Notes: generated by a model from the letters alone, not told the origin. Shown: positions 1 to 10,400, numbered from the stretch's first letter. The stretch: 64,000 nucleotides of DNA from Pseudomonas monsensis (GCF_014268495.2 NZ_CP077087.1:789001-853000); one strand, 5' to 3'. Numbers and translations: made by a program.

Positions 1-412
1 CGTCAGAGTGCACCAGGACCAGGTCGATAGAATCCGTTTCCAGACGTTGCAGGCTGCGTTCCACTGACCTGCGCGTGTGCGCCGCGCTGAAGTCGTGGCG
101 CGACAGGCCGTCGGCAAATTCCTCGCCGACCTTGCTGACGATCACCCAGTCCTCGCGCTGGCCACGCAGCAGCGGGCCGAGGCGTTCTTCGCTGCGGCCG
201 TAAGCCGGCGCGGTGTCGATCAGGTTGATGCCCAGCTCGCGTGCCTGCCTGAGCAGCATGCGCGCAGCCTCGTCATCGGGAATCTGGAACCCGTTGGGGT
301 ATTTCACGCCTTGGTCGCGGCCCAGTTTCACTGTGCCCAGGCCCAGCGGCGAAACCGTCAGGCCGGTGCTGCCCAATGGGCGATGGAGATCATGCAGAGT
401 CGCGATACTCAT
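1..412 (-). CDS. Aldo/keto reductase, N-terminal part (cut by window edge)
   Basis: This is the first ~137 residues of an aldo/keto reductase; the rest lies left of the window. These NADPH-dependent TIM-barrel enzymes reduce aldehydes and ketones. Translating the minus strand from the ATG at 412 gives an N-terminus with the family pattern IDTAPAYG (Asp66, Tyr71) and VSKVG (Lys94), followed by DLVLVHSD carrying the usual histidine, so the catalytic Asp/Tyr/Lys/His set is present. The ATG overlaps the TGA of the upstream FAD oxidoreductase (ATGA at 409-412), so the two are almost certainly one translationally coupled operon. The natural substrate cannot be told from sequence. Confidence 0.88.
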   Translation of the reverse strand, partial: MSIATLHDLHRPLGSTGLTVSPLGLGTVKLGRDQGVKYPNGFQIPDDEAARMLLRQARELGINLIDTAPAYGRSEERLGPLLRGQREDWVIVSKVGEEFADGLSRHDFSAAHTRRSVERSLQRLETDSIDLVLVHSD

Positions 413-1584
413 GGCAGCAGTTGCTCCCAGGCAGCAATGCCCATCGGTGGTTTCGGCAGTGCCGGCAGGGGTTCGGTGGCATGTGGCTGGATGCCGTCGC
501 GCTGCAAGGAGGCGATCACGCGGTCGGCAAAGTCCGGTGCCAGTGCCAGTTTCGTCGGCCAGCCCACCAGCAAGCGGCCCTCGTCAGCGAGGAACGCGTT
601 ATCCGGACGTGTCAGGCCGGTTTGCAGCGGCTCGGCACGGTCGACCCGCAGCGTCGCCCATTGCGTGGTGCCAAGGTCGATCCACGGTAGCAATTGCGCG
701 ATTTCCTTTTGCGCGGTGGCGATCTGCTCGGCGGGCTCGCGGGCGACACCTTCGCTTTCGGCGATGTCACCGCCCATGTACCAGACCCACTGACCGTCAG
801 CGGCCGGGTGGGTGGTCACGGTGATGCGCGGCTTGGTGCCGCCGCCCAGGCAATGGGCGTAGAGCGGTTTCAGCCCCGGGCCTTTGGCGATGATCATGTG
901 CAGCGGCCGGCGCTGCATGGCCGGCTGGCTCAGGCCCAGGGCCTCAAGCAGTTGCGCGGTACCGGCGCCAGCGCTGAGGACGATGCGCTGGGCGCGGATC
1001 TCGCGACCGTCGACCTGCAGACCGACCAGCACTCCCGCCTCCAGCAGCGGCTCGATGGTTTGCCCGGCGAGCAGGCCGTCACCGGCCAGATCGGCCAGGC
1101 GCGCAATCAGGCTCGGCACATCCACCACCAGTTCGGCGAGGCGGTAGACCTTGCCCTTGAAGCGCTTGTCTTGCAGGGCCGGCGGCAATTGCTCGCCCTT
1201 GACCTGATCGACCCGGCCACGCACGGCCTTGCTGGCGAAGAAACTGGTGAGGTTGCCGGCCAGGGTGCCGGGTGACCACAGGTAATGAGCCTCGGACAGC
1301 AGGCGCACGCCGGACAGGTCCAGCTCGCCATGGCCGGCGAGGGCTTCACGCCAGCGGCGCGGCATGTCGGCGATGGCTTCGGAGGCGCCGGTCAGGGCGC
1401 CGTGCAACGCGTACTTGGCGCCGCCGTGGATGATGCCCTGCGACTTCACTGTCTGCCCGCCGCCGAGGCTGGCGCTTTCCACCAGCACGGTCGCAAACCC
1501 CTGACGGCGCAGACGCGCGTTCAGCCAGAGGCCGGCGACACCAGCGCCGACAATCAGAACGTCGGTGGAAATAACGGATGGCAT
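409..1584 (-). CDS. FAD-dependent oxidoreductase (DAO/DadA-like)
   Basis: A 391-residue flavoprotein of the D-amino-acid-oxidase fold. The N-terminus has the dinucleotide-binding motif VGAGVAGL near residues 11-18, followed by a substrate-domain sequence with GGGQTVKSQGIIHGG, typical of DAO-family oxidases that act on amines or hydroxy acids. No membrane segment or signal peptide is apparent, so it is probably cytoplasmic. It is the first gene of a two-gene minus-strand operon with the aldo/keto reductase, overlapping it by four bases. The substrate is unknown. I recall the same pair near waaA in P. aeruginosa, which supports a conserved role. Confidence 0.85.
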   Translation of the reverse strand: MPSVISTDVLIVGAGVAGLWLNARLRRQGFATVLVESASLGGGQTVKSQGIIHGGAKYALHGALTGASEAIADMPRRWREALAGHGELDLSGVRLLSEAHYLWSPGTLAGNLTSFFASKAVRGRVDQVKGEQLPPALQDKRFKGKVYRLAELVVDVPSLIARLADLAGDGLLAGQTIEPLLEAGVLVGLQVDGREIRAQRIVLSAGAGTAQLLEALGLSQPAMQRRPLHMIIAKGPGLKPLYAHCLGGGTKPRITVTTHPAADGQWVWYMGGDIAESEGVAREPAEQIATAQKEIAQLLPWIDLGTTQWATLRVDRAEPLQTGLTRPDNAFLADEGRLLVGWPTKLALAPDFADRVIASLQRDGIQPHATEPLPALPKPPMGIAAWEQLLP

Positions 1585-1676
1585 GCAACGACCTCAGTGT
1601 TCAAGACGAGGGCGCAGTATACAGACTCGGGAAAGAGGGGGATTTGTCGATGATCAACAGCCGTGGCGCAAAAGCA

Positions 1677-1704
1677 CTGTGGGAGCGAGCAGGCCCGCCC
1701 CACA
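1677..1704. repeat. Degenerate REP-like palindrome
   Basis: A short imperfect inverted repeat, with CTGTGGGAGCGAGC on one side and CCCGCCCCACAG on the other, resembles the common Pseudomonas REP consensus. It lies between the start of the FAD oxidoreductase and the end of the SMR gene, both on the minus strand, where it could act as a transcript end or 3' stabiliser for the SMR mRNA. Confidence 0.4.
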
Positions 1705-1724
1705 GGGGAGGTGTGCAGTGCAGG

Positions 1725-2057
1725 TCAATGCCCGGCGGTCTTGGAGAACAGCTGGATGACCACCACACCGAGGACAATCAATGCCATCCCCAGCATCGCC
1801 GGCACGTCCAGCTTCTGCCCATAAATGAACAGCGCCGCGATGCTGACCAGCACGATCCCCATGCCCGCCCAGACGGCGTAGGCCACACCCACCGGTACGG
1901 AGCGTACCACCAGGGTCAGCATCCAGAAGGCGATGCCATAACCGACGATCACCAGAATCAGCGGCAGTGGTGTGCTGATGCCTTTGACCGCTTTCATCGA
2001 CACGGTGGCGATCACTTCGGCGCAAATGGCAATGGTCAGATAGACGTAGGCGTTCAT
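1725..2057 (-). CDS. Small multidrug resistance (SMR) family transporter
   Basis: A 110-residue protein with four hydrophobic helices, the standard size and topology of SMR antiporters such as EmrE and SugE. The essential membrane-embedded glutamate is present as Glu14 in the first helix (AEVIAT), and the GVAYAVWAGMG motif of helix 3 is intact. Such proteins work as dual-topology dimers in the inner membrane and exchange protons for quaternary ammonium compounds, lipophilic cations or guanidinium. The helix-1 sequence is closer to EmrE-type drug exporters than to guanidinium exporters, but this is a weak call. The gene is divergent from the LysR regulator at 2166, a plausible controller. Confidence 0.9.
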   Translation of the reverse strand: MNAYVYLTIAICAEVIATVSMKAVKGISTPLPLILVIVGYGIAFWMLTLVVRSVPVGVAYAVWAGMGIVLVSIAALFIYGQKLDVPAMLGMALIVLGVVVIQLFSKTAGH

Positions 2058-2165
2058 GGTTCAAACCCTCAAATGAAACGTTGCTTTCAGGGCGGCATTC
2101 TAGAGAGTCGTCAGATGGGGTAAAGTCATTACCTATCTGTTTTGAAGATGGGTTGGTGAGGCGGT

Positions 2166-3062
2166 ATGCAGTGGAATCTTGATCAGCTCCGAGTGTTTGT
2201 CGACGTCGCCGAACAGCGTTCGTTTTCTGCCGTTGCGCGCCGGCAGCGCAAGGCGCAATCGGCAATCAGCAGCGCGATTGCGATGCTTGAGGATGACCTG
2301 GGCGTCAGCCTGTTCGAGCGTAGCAGCGGTCGCCAGCCCTCGCTCACCGAAGCCGGCGAGGCACTGCTGGAAGAGGCGCGGGAAGTCTTGCGTCAGTGCG
2401 AGCGTCTCAACGGCCGGGCAATGGCGATGCTGCGTGGCCAGGAAGCACAGTTGCGCGTGGCGCAGGACGAAGCGATGCCCTATCAGGCGCTGGTGGAAAG
2501 TTTCGGCGCACTGGCCGAGCAGTTTCCGAGTCTGGAGGTGCAGTTGACCAGCGCCGCCCAGGGCGAAGTCGCGCGCAAACTGGTGGAGCGCCGGGCCGAT
2601 CTCGGTCTGTTGTTTTACCACGATGAAATTCCCGAGGCGCTGGAGCGCCGGGTGCTCGGCAGTGTGGAAATGGTCACCGTGTGCGGCATCAACCATCCGC
2701 TGGCGGCGCAGTCCTACGTGACCTGTCAGCAGTTGGCGCAGCACCGGCAATTGCTGATGTCGACGCAAACCAGTGTCTACCCCGGCAATGAGCCGGCCAG
2801 CCCGCAGGTGTGGCGCGCTGACAGTTTCTACGTGATGGCCGAATGGCTGGTGCGCGATCTCGGTTGGGCCTGGCTGCCACGGCATGTGGTGCAGTATTCC
2901 GCCTATCAGGGCCTGATGGTCGAACTGGACAGCGAATGGACACCGCCAGCACTGGTGGTGGAACTGGTCTGGCGCCGCGATGAACCGCTGGGGCCGGCGG
3001 CGCGCTGGCTGGCTGAACGTTTTGCCGTGCACTTGCGGGCGATCGGCGATAAAAGTCGATAA
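2166..3062 (+). CDS. LysR-family transcriptional regulator
   Basis: A 298-residue LysR-type regulator. Residues ~1-60 (MQWNLDQLRVFVDVAEQRSF, then QSAISSAIAMLEDDLGVSLFER) form the characteristic winged helix-turn-helix, and the rest matches the periplasmic-binding-protein-like inducer domain. The gene is divergent from the SMR exporter with a ~108-bp shared region, the classic arrangement in which a LysR protein controls its neighbour and itself. It ends only 11 bp before waaA and could be partly co-transcribed with it. The effector ligand is not predictable. Confidence 0.88.
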   Translation: MQWNLDQLRVFVDVAEQRSFSAVARRQRKAQSAISSAIAMLEDDLGVSLFERSSGRQPSLTEAGEALLEEAREVLRQCERLNGRAMAMLRGQEAQLRVAQDEAMPYQALVESFGALAEQFPSLEVQLTSAAQGEVARKLVERRADLGLLFYHDEIPEALERRVLGSVEMVTVCGINHPLAAQSYVTCQQLAQHRQLLMSTQTSVYPGNEPASPQVWRADSFYVMAEWLVRDLGWAWLPRHVVQYSAYQGLMVELDSEWTPPALVVELVWRRDEPLGPAARWLAERFAVHLRAIGDKSR

Positions 3063-3073
3063 ACTCCGCCGCC

Positions 3074-4348
3074 ATGAATAGAACTCTCTACACCGCGCTG
3101 TTTTACCTGGGGCTGCCATTGGTGGCGATTCGGCTGTGGCTGCGCTCGCGCAAGGCCCCGGCGTATGCCAAGCGGATTGGCGAGCGCTTCTCTTACGGGA
3201 TGCCGTCACTGCAGCCCGGCGGGATCTGGGTGCACGCCGTTTCGGTGGGCGAAAGCATTGCCGCCGCGCCAATGATTCGCGCCTTGCTGCAACGTTATCC
3301 ACAGCTGCCGATTACCGTGACCTGCATGACCCCGACCGGTTCGGAACGGATTCATGCCTTGTTCGGCGACGAGCCGCGCATTCAGCATTGCTACCTGCCT
3401 TACGACGTGCCGTGTGCGGCGGCGCGCTTTCTTGATCGGGCACAGCCGAAACTGGCGGTGATCATGGAAACCGAACTGTGGCCCAACCACATTCATCAAT
3501 GCGCCAAACGCGGGATACCGGTGGCGCTGGCCAACGGCCGACTGTCCGAACGTTCGGCCCGGGGTTATGGCCGCTTCAGCAAACTGACCGCGCCGATGCT
3601 GGCGGAAATGAGTTTTTTCGCGGTACAGACCGAAGCCGAAGCCCAGCGCTTTCGTGATCTGGGGGCACGGCCGGAGACAGTCGAGGTTACCGGTTCGATC
3701 AAGTTCGACCTGACCATCGACCCGCAACTGCTGCAACGCGCCAACGCACTGCGCGGCCAATGGCAGGCGCTGGAACGCCCGGTGTGGATCGCCGCCAGTA
3801 CCCACGAGGGTGAGGACGCAGTGGTGCTCGACGCCCATCGTCGTCTGCTGACGAACTACCCGAATGCGCTGCTGATTCTGGTGCCGCGCCATCCCGAGCG
3901 CTTCAACTCGGTGTTCGAGTTGTGCCAGCGTGAAGGCTTTGCCACGGTGCGCCGTTCGACCGGTGCCAACGTCGAGTCACACACCTCGGTGCTGCTCGGT
4001 GACACCATGGGCGAGTTGCTGTTTCTCTATGCGTTGGCCGACAGCGCTTTCGTCGGCGGCAGTCTGGTGCCGAACGGCGGGCATAACTTGCTGGAGCCGG
4101 CGGCCCTGGCCAAACCGGTGCTCAGCGGCCCGCACCTGTTCAATTTCCTCGACATCGCCGCGCAGTTGCGCGAAGCCGGCGCGCTGGCGGAAGTGGATGA
4201 TGCCGAAGGGTTGGCGGTGGAAGTGCAGCGCCTGTTCGAATTGCCGCGCGATGCCCAGCGCATGGCCGAGGCCGGGCTGGCGGTGATGCGCCGCAATCAG
4301 GGGGCGTTACAGCGCTTGCTGGACGGGCTGGGCAGACTGATTCGCTGA
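3074..4348 (+). CDS. waaA: 3-deoxy-D-manno-octulosonic acid (Kdo) transferase
   Basis: A 424-residue inner-membrane glycosyltransferase (also called KdtA) that adds Kdo from CMP-Kdo to lipid IVA, an essential step of lipopolysaccharide core assembly. The N-terminus carries a short hydrophobic anchor (residues ~5-22). Family hallmarks follow: IWVHAVSVGES, TCMTPTGSERI, METELWPN and the C-terminal FVGGSLVPNGGHNLLEPAA, which binds the nucleotide sugar. Length fits the family (about 425). The start ATG is 11 bp after the LysR stop. A strong inverted repeat follows the stop, isolating the gene from the secretion island downstream. Confidence 0.96.
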   Translation: MNRTLYTALFYLGLPLVAIRLWLRSRKAPAYAKRIGERFSYGMPSLQPGGIWVHAVSVGESIAAAPMIRALLQRYPQLPITVTCMTPTGSERIHALFGDEPRIQHCYLPYDVPCAAARFLDRAQPKLAVIMETELWPNHIHQCAKRGIPVALANGRLSERSARGYGRFSKLTAPMLAEMSFFAVQTEAEAQRFRDLGARPETVEVTGSIKFDLTIDPQLLQRANALRGQWQALERPVWIAASTHEGEDAVVLDAHRRLLTNYPNALLILVPRHPERFNSVFELCQREGFATVRRSTGANVESHTSVLLGDTMGELLFLYALADSAFVGGSLVPNGGHNLLEPAALAKPVLSGPHLFNFLDIAAQLREAGALAEVDDAEGLAVEVQRLFELPRDAQRMAEAGLAVMRRNQGALQRLLDGLGRLIR

Positions 4349-4360
4349 GGAAAAACCAAA

Positions 4361-4394
4361 CCTGAGGCGAGGGAGCAAGCTCCCTCGCCTCAGG
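4361..4394. terminator. Perfect 16-bp inverted repeat after waaA (REP-like terminator)
   Basis: Bases 4361-4376 and 4379-4394 are perfect reverse complements around a two-base loop. The core GCGAGGGAGC is a common P. fluorescens REP palindrome. It sits 13 bp after the waaA stop and marks the boundary between the conserved backbone and the vgrG island. No long T-run follows, so it may act as an mRNA-stabilising REP as much as an intrinsic terminator. Confidence 0.7.
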
Positions 4395-4552
4395 TCCATC
4401 GTTGGCTTTGAGGAAGTGTCCTTCAGGCTTTGGGGAATCCCCCTACATCTATCTTTTTTTCGTCTTGTTAGCGTGCCCGCCAATTCTTGCGAGCACGAAC
4501 CAAGGACGGTTTGGACATCGCGCTCTTTTCCTCTTTGCTTAAGGATAAGCGT

Positions 4553-6574
4553 ATGTTCCGGTCGGCCAATGCCGCGCATTTTGCGTTGCAGATTCCTGCT
4601 ATCCGTCACGACTTTCAGGTGCTGGCGTTCAATGGCACCGAAGCGATCAGCACCCTCTATACCTTCCACATCGAACTGGTTAGCGAGCACCCGGATTTCG
4701 ATCTGGAGCGCCTGCTCAGCCAGCCTGCGTTTTTGCAGTTTGGCCACAACGGTGAAGGTATTCATGGGCGTATCGAAGACGTCCTGGTCGGTGAGGCCGG
4801 CAAGCGCCTGACCCGTTATCACCTGACGCTGGTGCCGGCGCTGCATTACTTGCAGTTCAGCCACGATCAGCGGATTTTCCAGCAGCGCACGGTGCCGCAG
4901 ATCATCGCGCAGGTACTCAAGGGACATGGCATTCAGGGTGATGCCTTTACCTTTCATGTCACGGCGAACCCGCCGCGTGATTACTGCACTCAGTACGGCG
5001 AATCCGATCTGGAATTCATCCAGCGCCTGTGCGCCGAAGACGGCATCGCCTGGCATCACCAGCACTCGGCGGACGGCCATTTGCTGGTGTTCACCGACGA
5101 TCAGGTGTTTCTGCCCACCCTTGGCGCCACGCCGTATCAGCAAGATAGCGGGATGGTTGCGGAGCATCCGGTGGTCAGCCGTTTCAGCGTGCGCAAAAGC
5201 ACACGCACCAGCACCGTTACTCGCCGCGACTATGACCTCAAACGGCCGAGTCTGCTGATCGAAAGCCGCTTCACCGCCGAGTTCACCCCGACGCTGGAGG
5301 ATTACCGCTATCCGCTGTTGATCGAGAACGAAAAGTCCGGCAAGCAATGGGCCCGGCAGGCGCTGGAGCGCCATCGCAGCGACTATGAATTGGGCCAGGG
5401 TCAAAGCGATCAGGCAAATCTGCGCTGCGGCCATCTGTTCGAACTGACCGAACACCCGCGCAAAAGCTGTAATGATCTGTGGCTGTTGCTCAGCGTATCT
5501 CACACTGGGCGACAGCCTCAGGTGCTTGAGGAAGCGATTACCAGCGACACGAAAGACACCGACGGTTTCACTCAGGGGTATCGCAACACCTTCAGCGTGA
5601 TTCCTGCCGAGGTGGTGTTTCGTGCGCCGCTGCCGACACCGCGTCGTCCGCTGGTCTGCCAGACCGCACGGGTCACGGGGCCTCCCGGTGAAGAAATCTA
5701 TTGCGACGAATATGGCCGAGTGAGGTGCGAATTCAACTGGGACCGCGCCGAACTCAACAGCGAGCGCAGCAGTTGCTGGATTCGGGTGTCGTCGAGTTGG
5801 GCCGGGGAAGGCTTCGGTTCGGTGACGATTCCACGCATCGGCATGGAAGTGGTGGTGACCTTTCTCGAAGGTAATCCGGACAAACCGCTGATCACCGGTT
5901 GTGTGCCCAACAAGGTCAAGTCTGCGCCCTGCACCTTGCCCGAGCAGAAGACCCGAACCGTACTGCGCAGCCACAGTTCACCGCACACCGGCGGTTACAA
6001 CGAACTGATGATCGAAGACCGCGCCGGCCAGGAAAAAATCTACCTGCGCGCCGAACGTGATTTCGAACAACTGATCCTCAACGACAGCCACAACCAAATC
6101 CGCCGCGACCGTTTCGAGCAGGTGGACAACCACAGCACCAGCCTGATCAAGGCTGACGAGCGCCACACCACCGACGGTACGCGCAACACGGTGATCGGCC
6201 GCGACGACCTGCTCAGCATCAGAGGCAACAGCAGCACCACGGCGCAAGGCACGCTGGTGATTCAGGCCGGCCCGCATGCGCGGGTTACGGCCAGTCAGGT
6301 GGTGATTGATGCCGGCACGAGCCTGACGCTGACTGCTGGCGGCCATCACCTCGTGATCAATGCGGGCGGGATCTTCAGCAGTGTGGCCATCGTCGAGGGG
6401 GGCGCGCCGATGACAGGTGTCGCGCCGCAGACCGCGTTGGCGGCAGTGCCCGACGATTCACAGGTGCTGATCGCGCTGTCCATTACCCCGCAAATAGCCG
6501 CGCTGGCTCAGGCCGCAGAGCAAGCCGCTTCAGTCTGCGCCGTGTGCGAAAAACTGGCGCAGGTGAACGCATGA
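4553..6574 (+). CDS. vgrG: Type VI secretion spike protein VgrG
   Basis: A 673-residue VgrG, the trimeric spike on the Hcp tube that carries effectors through the target envelope. I chose the ATG at 4553, which follows an AAGGATAAG ribosome site and gives the usual N-terminus (MFRSANAAHFALQI). The first ~370 residues form the gp27-like domains with QYGESDLEFIQRLCAEDGI. Residues ~380-460 form the gp5 OB-fold (DEYGRVRCEFNWD, FGSVTIPRIGMEVVV, FLEGNPDKPLITG). The rest is the beta-helix needle (LMIEDRAGQEKIYLRAERDF). The C-terminus is short with no fused enzymatic domain. No hcp, PAAR or structural tss gene is nearby, so this is an orphan vgrG cluster. Its stop overlaps the next gene (ATGA). Confidence 0.95.
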   Translation: MFRSANAAHFALQIPAIRHDFQVLAFNGTEAISTLYTFHIELVSEHPDFDLERLLSQPAFLQFGHNGEGIHGRIEDVLVGEAGKRLTRYHLTLVPALHYLQFSHDQRIFQQRTVPQIIAQVLKGHGIQGDAFTFHVTANPPRDYCTQYGESDLEFIQRLCAEDGIAWHHQHSADGHLLVFTDDQVFLPTLGATPYQQDSGMVAEHPVVSRFSVRKSTRTSTVTRRDYDLKRPSLLIESRFTAEFTPTLEDYRYPLLIENEKSGKQWARQALERHRSDYELGQGQSDQANLRCGHLFELTEHPRKSCNDLWLLLSVSHTGRQPQVLEEAITSDTKDTDGFTQGYRNTFSVIPAEVVFRAPLPTPRRPLVCQTARVTGPPGEEIYCDEYGRVRCEFNWDRAELNSERSSCWIRVSSSWAGEGFGSVTIPRIGMEVVVTFLEGNPDKPLITGCVPNKVKSAPCTLPEQKTRTVLRSHSSPHTGGYNELMIEDRAGQEKIYLRAERDFEQLILNDSHNQIRRDRFEQVDNHSTSLIKADERHTTDGTRNTVIGRDDLLSIRGNSSTTAQGTLVIQAGPHARVTASQVVIDAGTSLTLTAGGHHLVINAGGIFSSVAIVEGGAPMTGVAPQTALAAVPDDSQVLIALSITPQIAALAQAAEQAASVCAVCEKLAQVNA

Positions 6575-7404
6575 ATCGGGCTTACCTGTTGCTGGATCGA
6601 GTCCAGATCGAAAACCTTTCGGATCGTCTGTTTGAAATGACGGGCGGCGCGACGGCTCACTCGCTTTATCAGCGCACCGCCTACAGTCATTTGGAAAGTG
6701 TCGGTCCCGTGCTGATCGGCGTCGTGCCCGATAGCCCGTTGGCAAAGGTTTTTTCGCAGGAGTGGAGCGCTACGGCGGGCATCTGGCTGGAGTCGGCGGC
6801 CGACGAAAGTCAGGTGCAGGAGCATTTGCGCAGCTTGATCCATGCCCGTGTCGAGGGGGCAGCGACGGTTTTCTTTCGGTTCTACGACCCCCGTATCACC
6901 GCGTTGTGGCTGATGGACTTGCCCGCGCCGGAACGGGATCGGTTGATGGGACCGGTACGGCTGATCCGTCTGCCGGAGTCACAAATCCATCAGCAAACCG
7001 AGCAACCTGCGATCCCGTATGCGGATAAGCCGTGGTTGCTGCTGACAGCGGAACAACTCGATCAACTGAACACTGCCAAACGCAAGTGTTTCGCCCGGCA
7101 ATTGATCGAATACGGTCAATGTCACTTCCCCAAATCCCTTGGTTCACTGGCTTCGACTGCTTTGCAGCAGTGGGCCATGGACTGTCAGGCCAGTGCTGCA
7201 CGTAGCGGCTTCAGTGCCGTCGATGAAGTCTTTCTCTGGGTGCGTTTCTGTGTGGTGTTGGGCGCTGACTTCCCCGATGGCCCGGAGCACGCTGCATACA
7301 GGCAGTTACTGGCCGAACCCGGACTCTTGCCGCGCCAGCGCTTGGACAACCTCAACCGTGCATTGACGCATCAGTTACTGAACGACAAGGACTTCACGCG
7401 ATGA
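6571..7404 (+). CDS. DUF4123-type VgrG effector adaptor/chaperone
   Basis: A 277-residue protein matching the DUF4123 family in position and sequence character (YLLLDRVQIENL near the start, PLAKVF, ARVEGAATVFFRFYDPRI). DUF4123 proteins (Tap/TEC adaptors) are cytoplasmic chaperones that load a downstream effector onto the upstream VgrG. The start at 6571 overlaps the vgrG stop and the gene ends overlapping the effector start at 7401, so vgrG, adaptor and effector are translationally coupled. The family assignment is from recognition of the pattern, not a search. Confidence 0.85.
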   Translation: MNRAYLLLDRVQIENLSDRLFEMTGGATAHSLYQRTAYSHLESVGPVLIGVVPDSPLAKVFSQEWSATAGIWLESAADESQVQEHLRSLIHARVEGAATVFFRFYDPRITALWLMDLPAPERDRLMGPVRLIRLPESQIHQQTEQPAIPYADKPWLLLTAEQLDQLNTAKRKCFARQLIEYGQCHFPKSLGSLASTALQQWAMDCQASAARSGFSAVDEVFLWVRFCVVLGADFPDGPEHAAYRQLLAEPGLLPRQRLDNLNRALTHQLLNDKDFTR

Positions 7405-10400
7405 GCGCCGAAAAACTGGCCATGGTCGATGAGGCCGCTCAGGCCGAACGCGCGGCCAAAGCCCAGCCCCACGTGGACATCAACGGCCTGGTGCATCCAT
7501 GCCCTGCCAGTCAGCCCGAACTGTTTGTCGTACCGGTTCGCTACGCGCTGGCGCACGAAAAATCTGAGCACGTTTGTTGCGTTCCCGCTATCGCGCCCGA
7601 GAGTCGGCCGATGGCCGCACGTCGTTTGCGGGCAGGGTTTGTGTACCTCTGGCAGCATCAGGGGCCGCTCAAGCGTTTTGCTGTTTCGCCACAGGGGCTG
7701 TTGCAGGAACAGGCGTTGGACGCGCCGGCCACTCCGGTACTCGACGCGACATTGACGGGCCTGGCGCTGCAAAAAATCCACGACGCCTGGATGCTTTACA
7801 GCGAGTTCCCGTTAAACGCCGAGCACTGCCAGTCGCTGAGCGACAGCAGCGCCAAACGCAGCCAGCATATGCGCCACATTGCCCTGCGCACGGTGGCCGA
7901 CGAATTACAGGCCCCGCACTGCCCACCGCTGCAGAAGGCCGACGAGGTCATGGCCGAACTCATCCCTGACAGCTACGCCCGGTCGATGAAAGCCGATCAG
8001 CAAAAAAACGCCGAGGACACCGACGCACTCGGCGCGACGCTGTTAGCGAACCCGACCCCGACCAACATCAAGGCCTACACAGACGCCAGGCATCGTATTC
8101 GTGAGCGTCACAAAGTTCTCGATCAATATCCCGACGCCAGTGACGAGCCACCGGGCGAATGGAGCGCCGAGCCATGGGACGGGCAGGGCACGCGGGATTG
8201 GCTGGAAAACGCCCAGGCACACACCGGGGGGCTGTTCGCTGTCTTCGCCTGCCTGGACGACGATCTGGGTGTGTTGCGCGACATCAACCACGAACAGGAA
8301 TGGCTGGAAACCGGCCACGAAAAATGGCTCGGCGAGAACAATCTGCGCCTGAGCATCGGCGGGTTTGTGCGCAGTTTGATCAGCGAGGATGGCGCCGAAC
8401 TGGCCGGTAATCTCAGTTATCGCTACAAGGATCGCGACATCAGCCTCACGCCCGAGCAGGGCCAGATCATGCTCGACACCCAGGATCGGCTGAATGAGGT
8501 ACTCAGGGTTGAAACCCGGGATCGGCAATACGGCGGTCGGCCGACCCAGGCCGAAGCGGCCGCCCGTGATGCCCGTATCGCAGCCATCGTCGGCCCGGTA
8601 CGAGCGTTTATTCCGGCTGATCTGTACTACGAAGCGGAGGAAGTGGTCCGGCAATATCGCGCGGAGAAACAAGCCAATCTCAACAATCATGCGTTCAGCG
8701 CCAAGGTCGGCAAGTACATCGACCTCGATGCCATGGACACATGGTTCACCGACACCGCCGCTGGCCACTTCCAACAACTCGAACAACGCCACACTGTGTT
8801 GTTCGCCGACCGTGGCGTGTACCTGAAACGCTCCGCCAGCGGTACCTGGTTTGTCGATTACGACGACCTTGAAACCCGCCAGTGGCTGACCGAACTCGCC
8901 ACCGGTTGCCTGACCGCGCAATGCATCCGCGCTCAGGGCGCCGAGCAATACGCCGACTACGTGCGCACCGCCGACGGTGGCGCACTCCGGCAGTTGTTCC
9001 ACGCCTGGACGCCGTCGCTTGAGGCGGCGGTCAACAACGCCTCGCGCCTCGGCGAGTTGATGGCCGCATTGTCCGCCGACAACATCAGCGCCACCCATCA
9101 GGCCTTGGCGCCGTTGAGCGTGGCAGTGCTTGATCACATCGCAAGCATGGCTCGGGATGCCGGCAGCCAATGGAGCGTGCTGGTCAATCGGCTGGGCGCG
9201 GCGTTGCTGCTGCTCAAGGGTGACAAGGGCTTCAGCGCGTCCTGGATGAGCATTTTTGTTGCCGCGAGGTTGGGCGCTGAGAGCCGCTTGCAATTCGTGA
9301 CCGAGGGCGTGCGACCGGCGTGGAAATTGTTGGGGCAACGGGCCGAGGCGTTGGATGAATGGGTGAACAAGACGGGGAAAGCGATTGGCGTCGGGCGAGT
9401 GGAACGGATTGTGAATTCGCCGGTGGTGGTCAACAGCGGGGGAGTGGTGCCGCTGGCCGCGTTGTTGCTGAACGTGGTGAATGTGCAGAACTATTTGAGC
9501 GAGGCCGGGGTGCTGGAGGGGATGGAGGCCCGGCGGGTGAATGAGACCGTATCGGCGAGTTTGTATGGGGCGGCGGCTTTGGTGGCGGTGGTGGATAGTC
9601 AGGTGCGGATTGGGTTGGGGAAGGATCGGTTTTACTTATTTGGTTCTGCTGCGCCCGCGCTTACGTTGTTTGGTGGGGTGATTGGTGGGTTGTCGGCTTA
9701 TGCCGCTATGCAAGAATTCAAATCCCTGAAACTTCGATTAGAGGATGCCCAAACTCAGGTCGATCCCTGGTTGGACGTGCGTCAAATCGTAATCGGAGGA
9801 CAAGTAGCGGCCTTCGGCGCTCAAGCGATATTAGGGTTTGGCTACACCGCCCGCGCCTTGGCAGGCTCAATAACTGCGGAAGTCGCTATCTTGCGCTACA
9901 CGCTCTATATGGGGCCGGTGAACTGGATCATTCTGGGCCTTGGCGTGCTGTATCTGACTGCCTGGATTTTCGAGAAAACGCCGCTGCAAAACTTCCTGAA
10001 CAACTGCTGTTGGTCTAAGGCCCGAGCTAACGATTTGGAGCCTATTGCGCCCAAAGCCCAACAGGACGAACTCGACCGTTTGTACCTCATCCTCTATACG
10101 CCTCGGGTCACCATGCAAAGCAGTTCTGATCCAGCGCCTGATAATGGCCGTTCCGGCCTGGCTTTCGTCAGCGCCATTAATTCTCTGACCATCGACTTGC
10201 CTGGCGCCGAGCCAGGCAGTGTCTACCTGGAACTGAGCATGGTCGGTGACCCGGTGGATACTCTCGAAAACCGATATTTGATCAAAAATAGTCGGACCGG
10301 CAATTTCAAACCTCCCCGTCCGTGGCGCGATATGACGCCCTACTGGTTGCCGGGCACCCTCTGTCAGTGGATACCGATCGAGGAAGGCCAGGGGCTGCGT

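Noticed and set aside
409..1584. Multiple plus-strand frames over the FAD oxidoreductase
   Set aside because: The minus-strand frame has a dinucleotide-binding motif and operon overlap; the others are compositional shadows.
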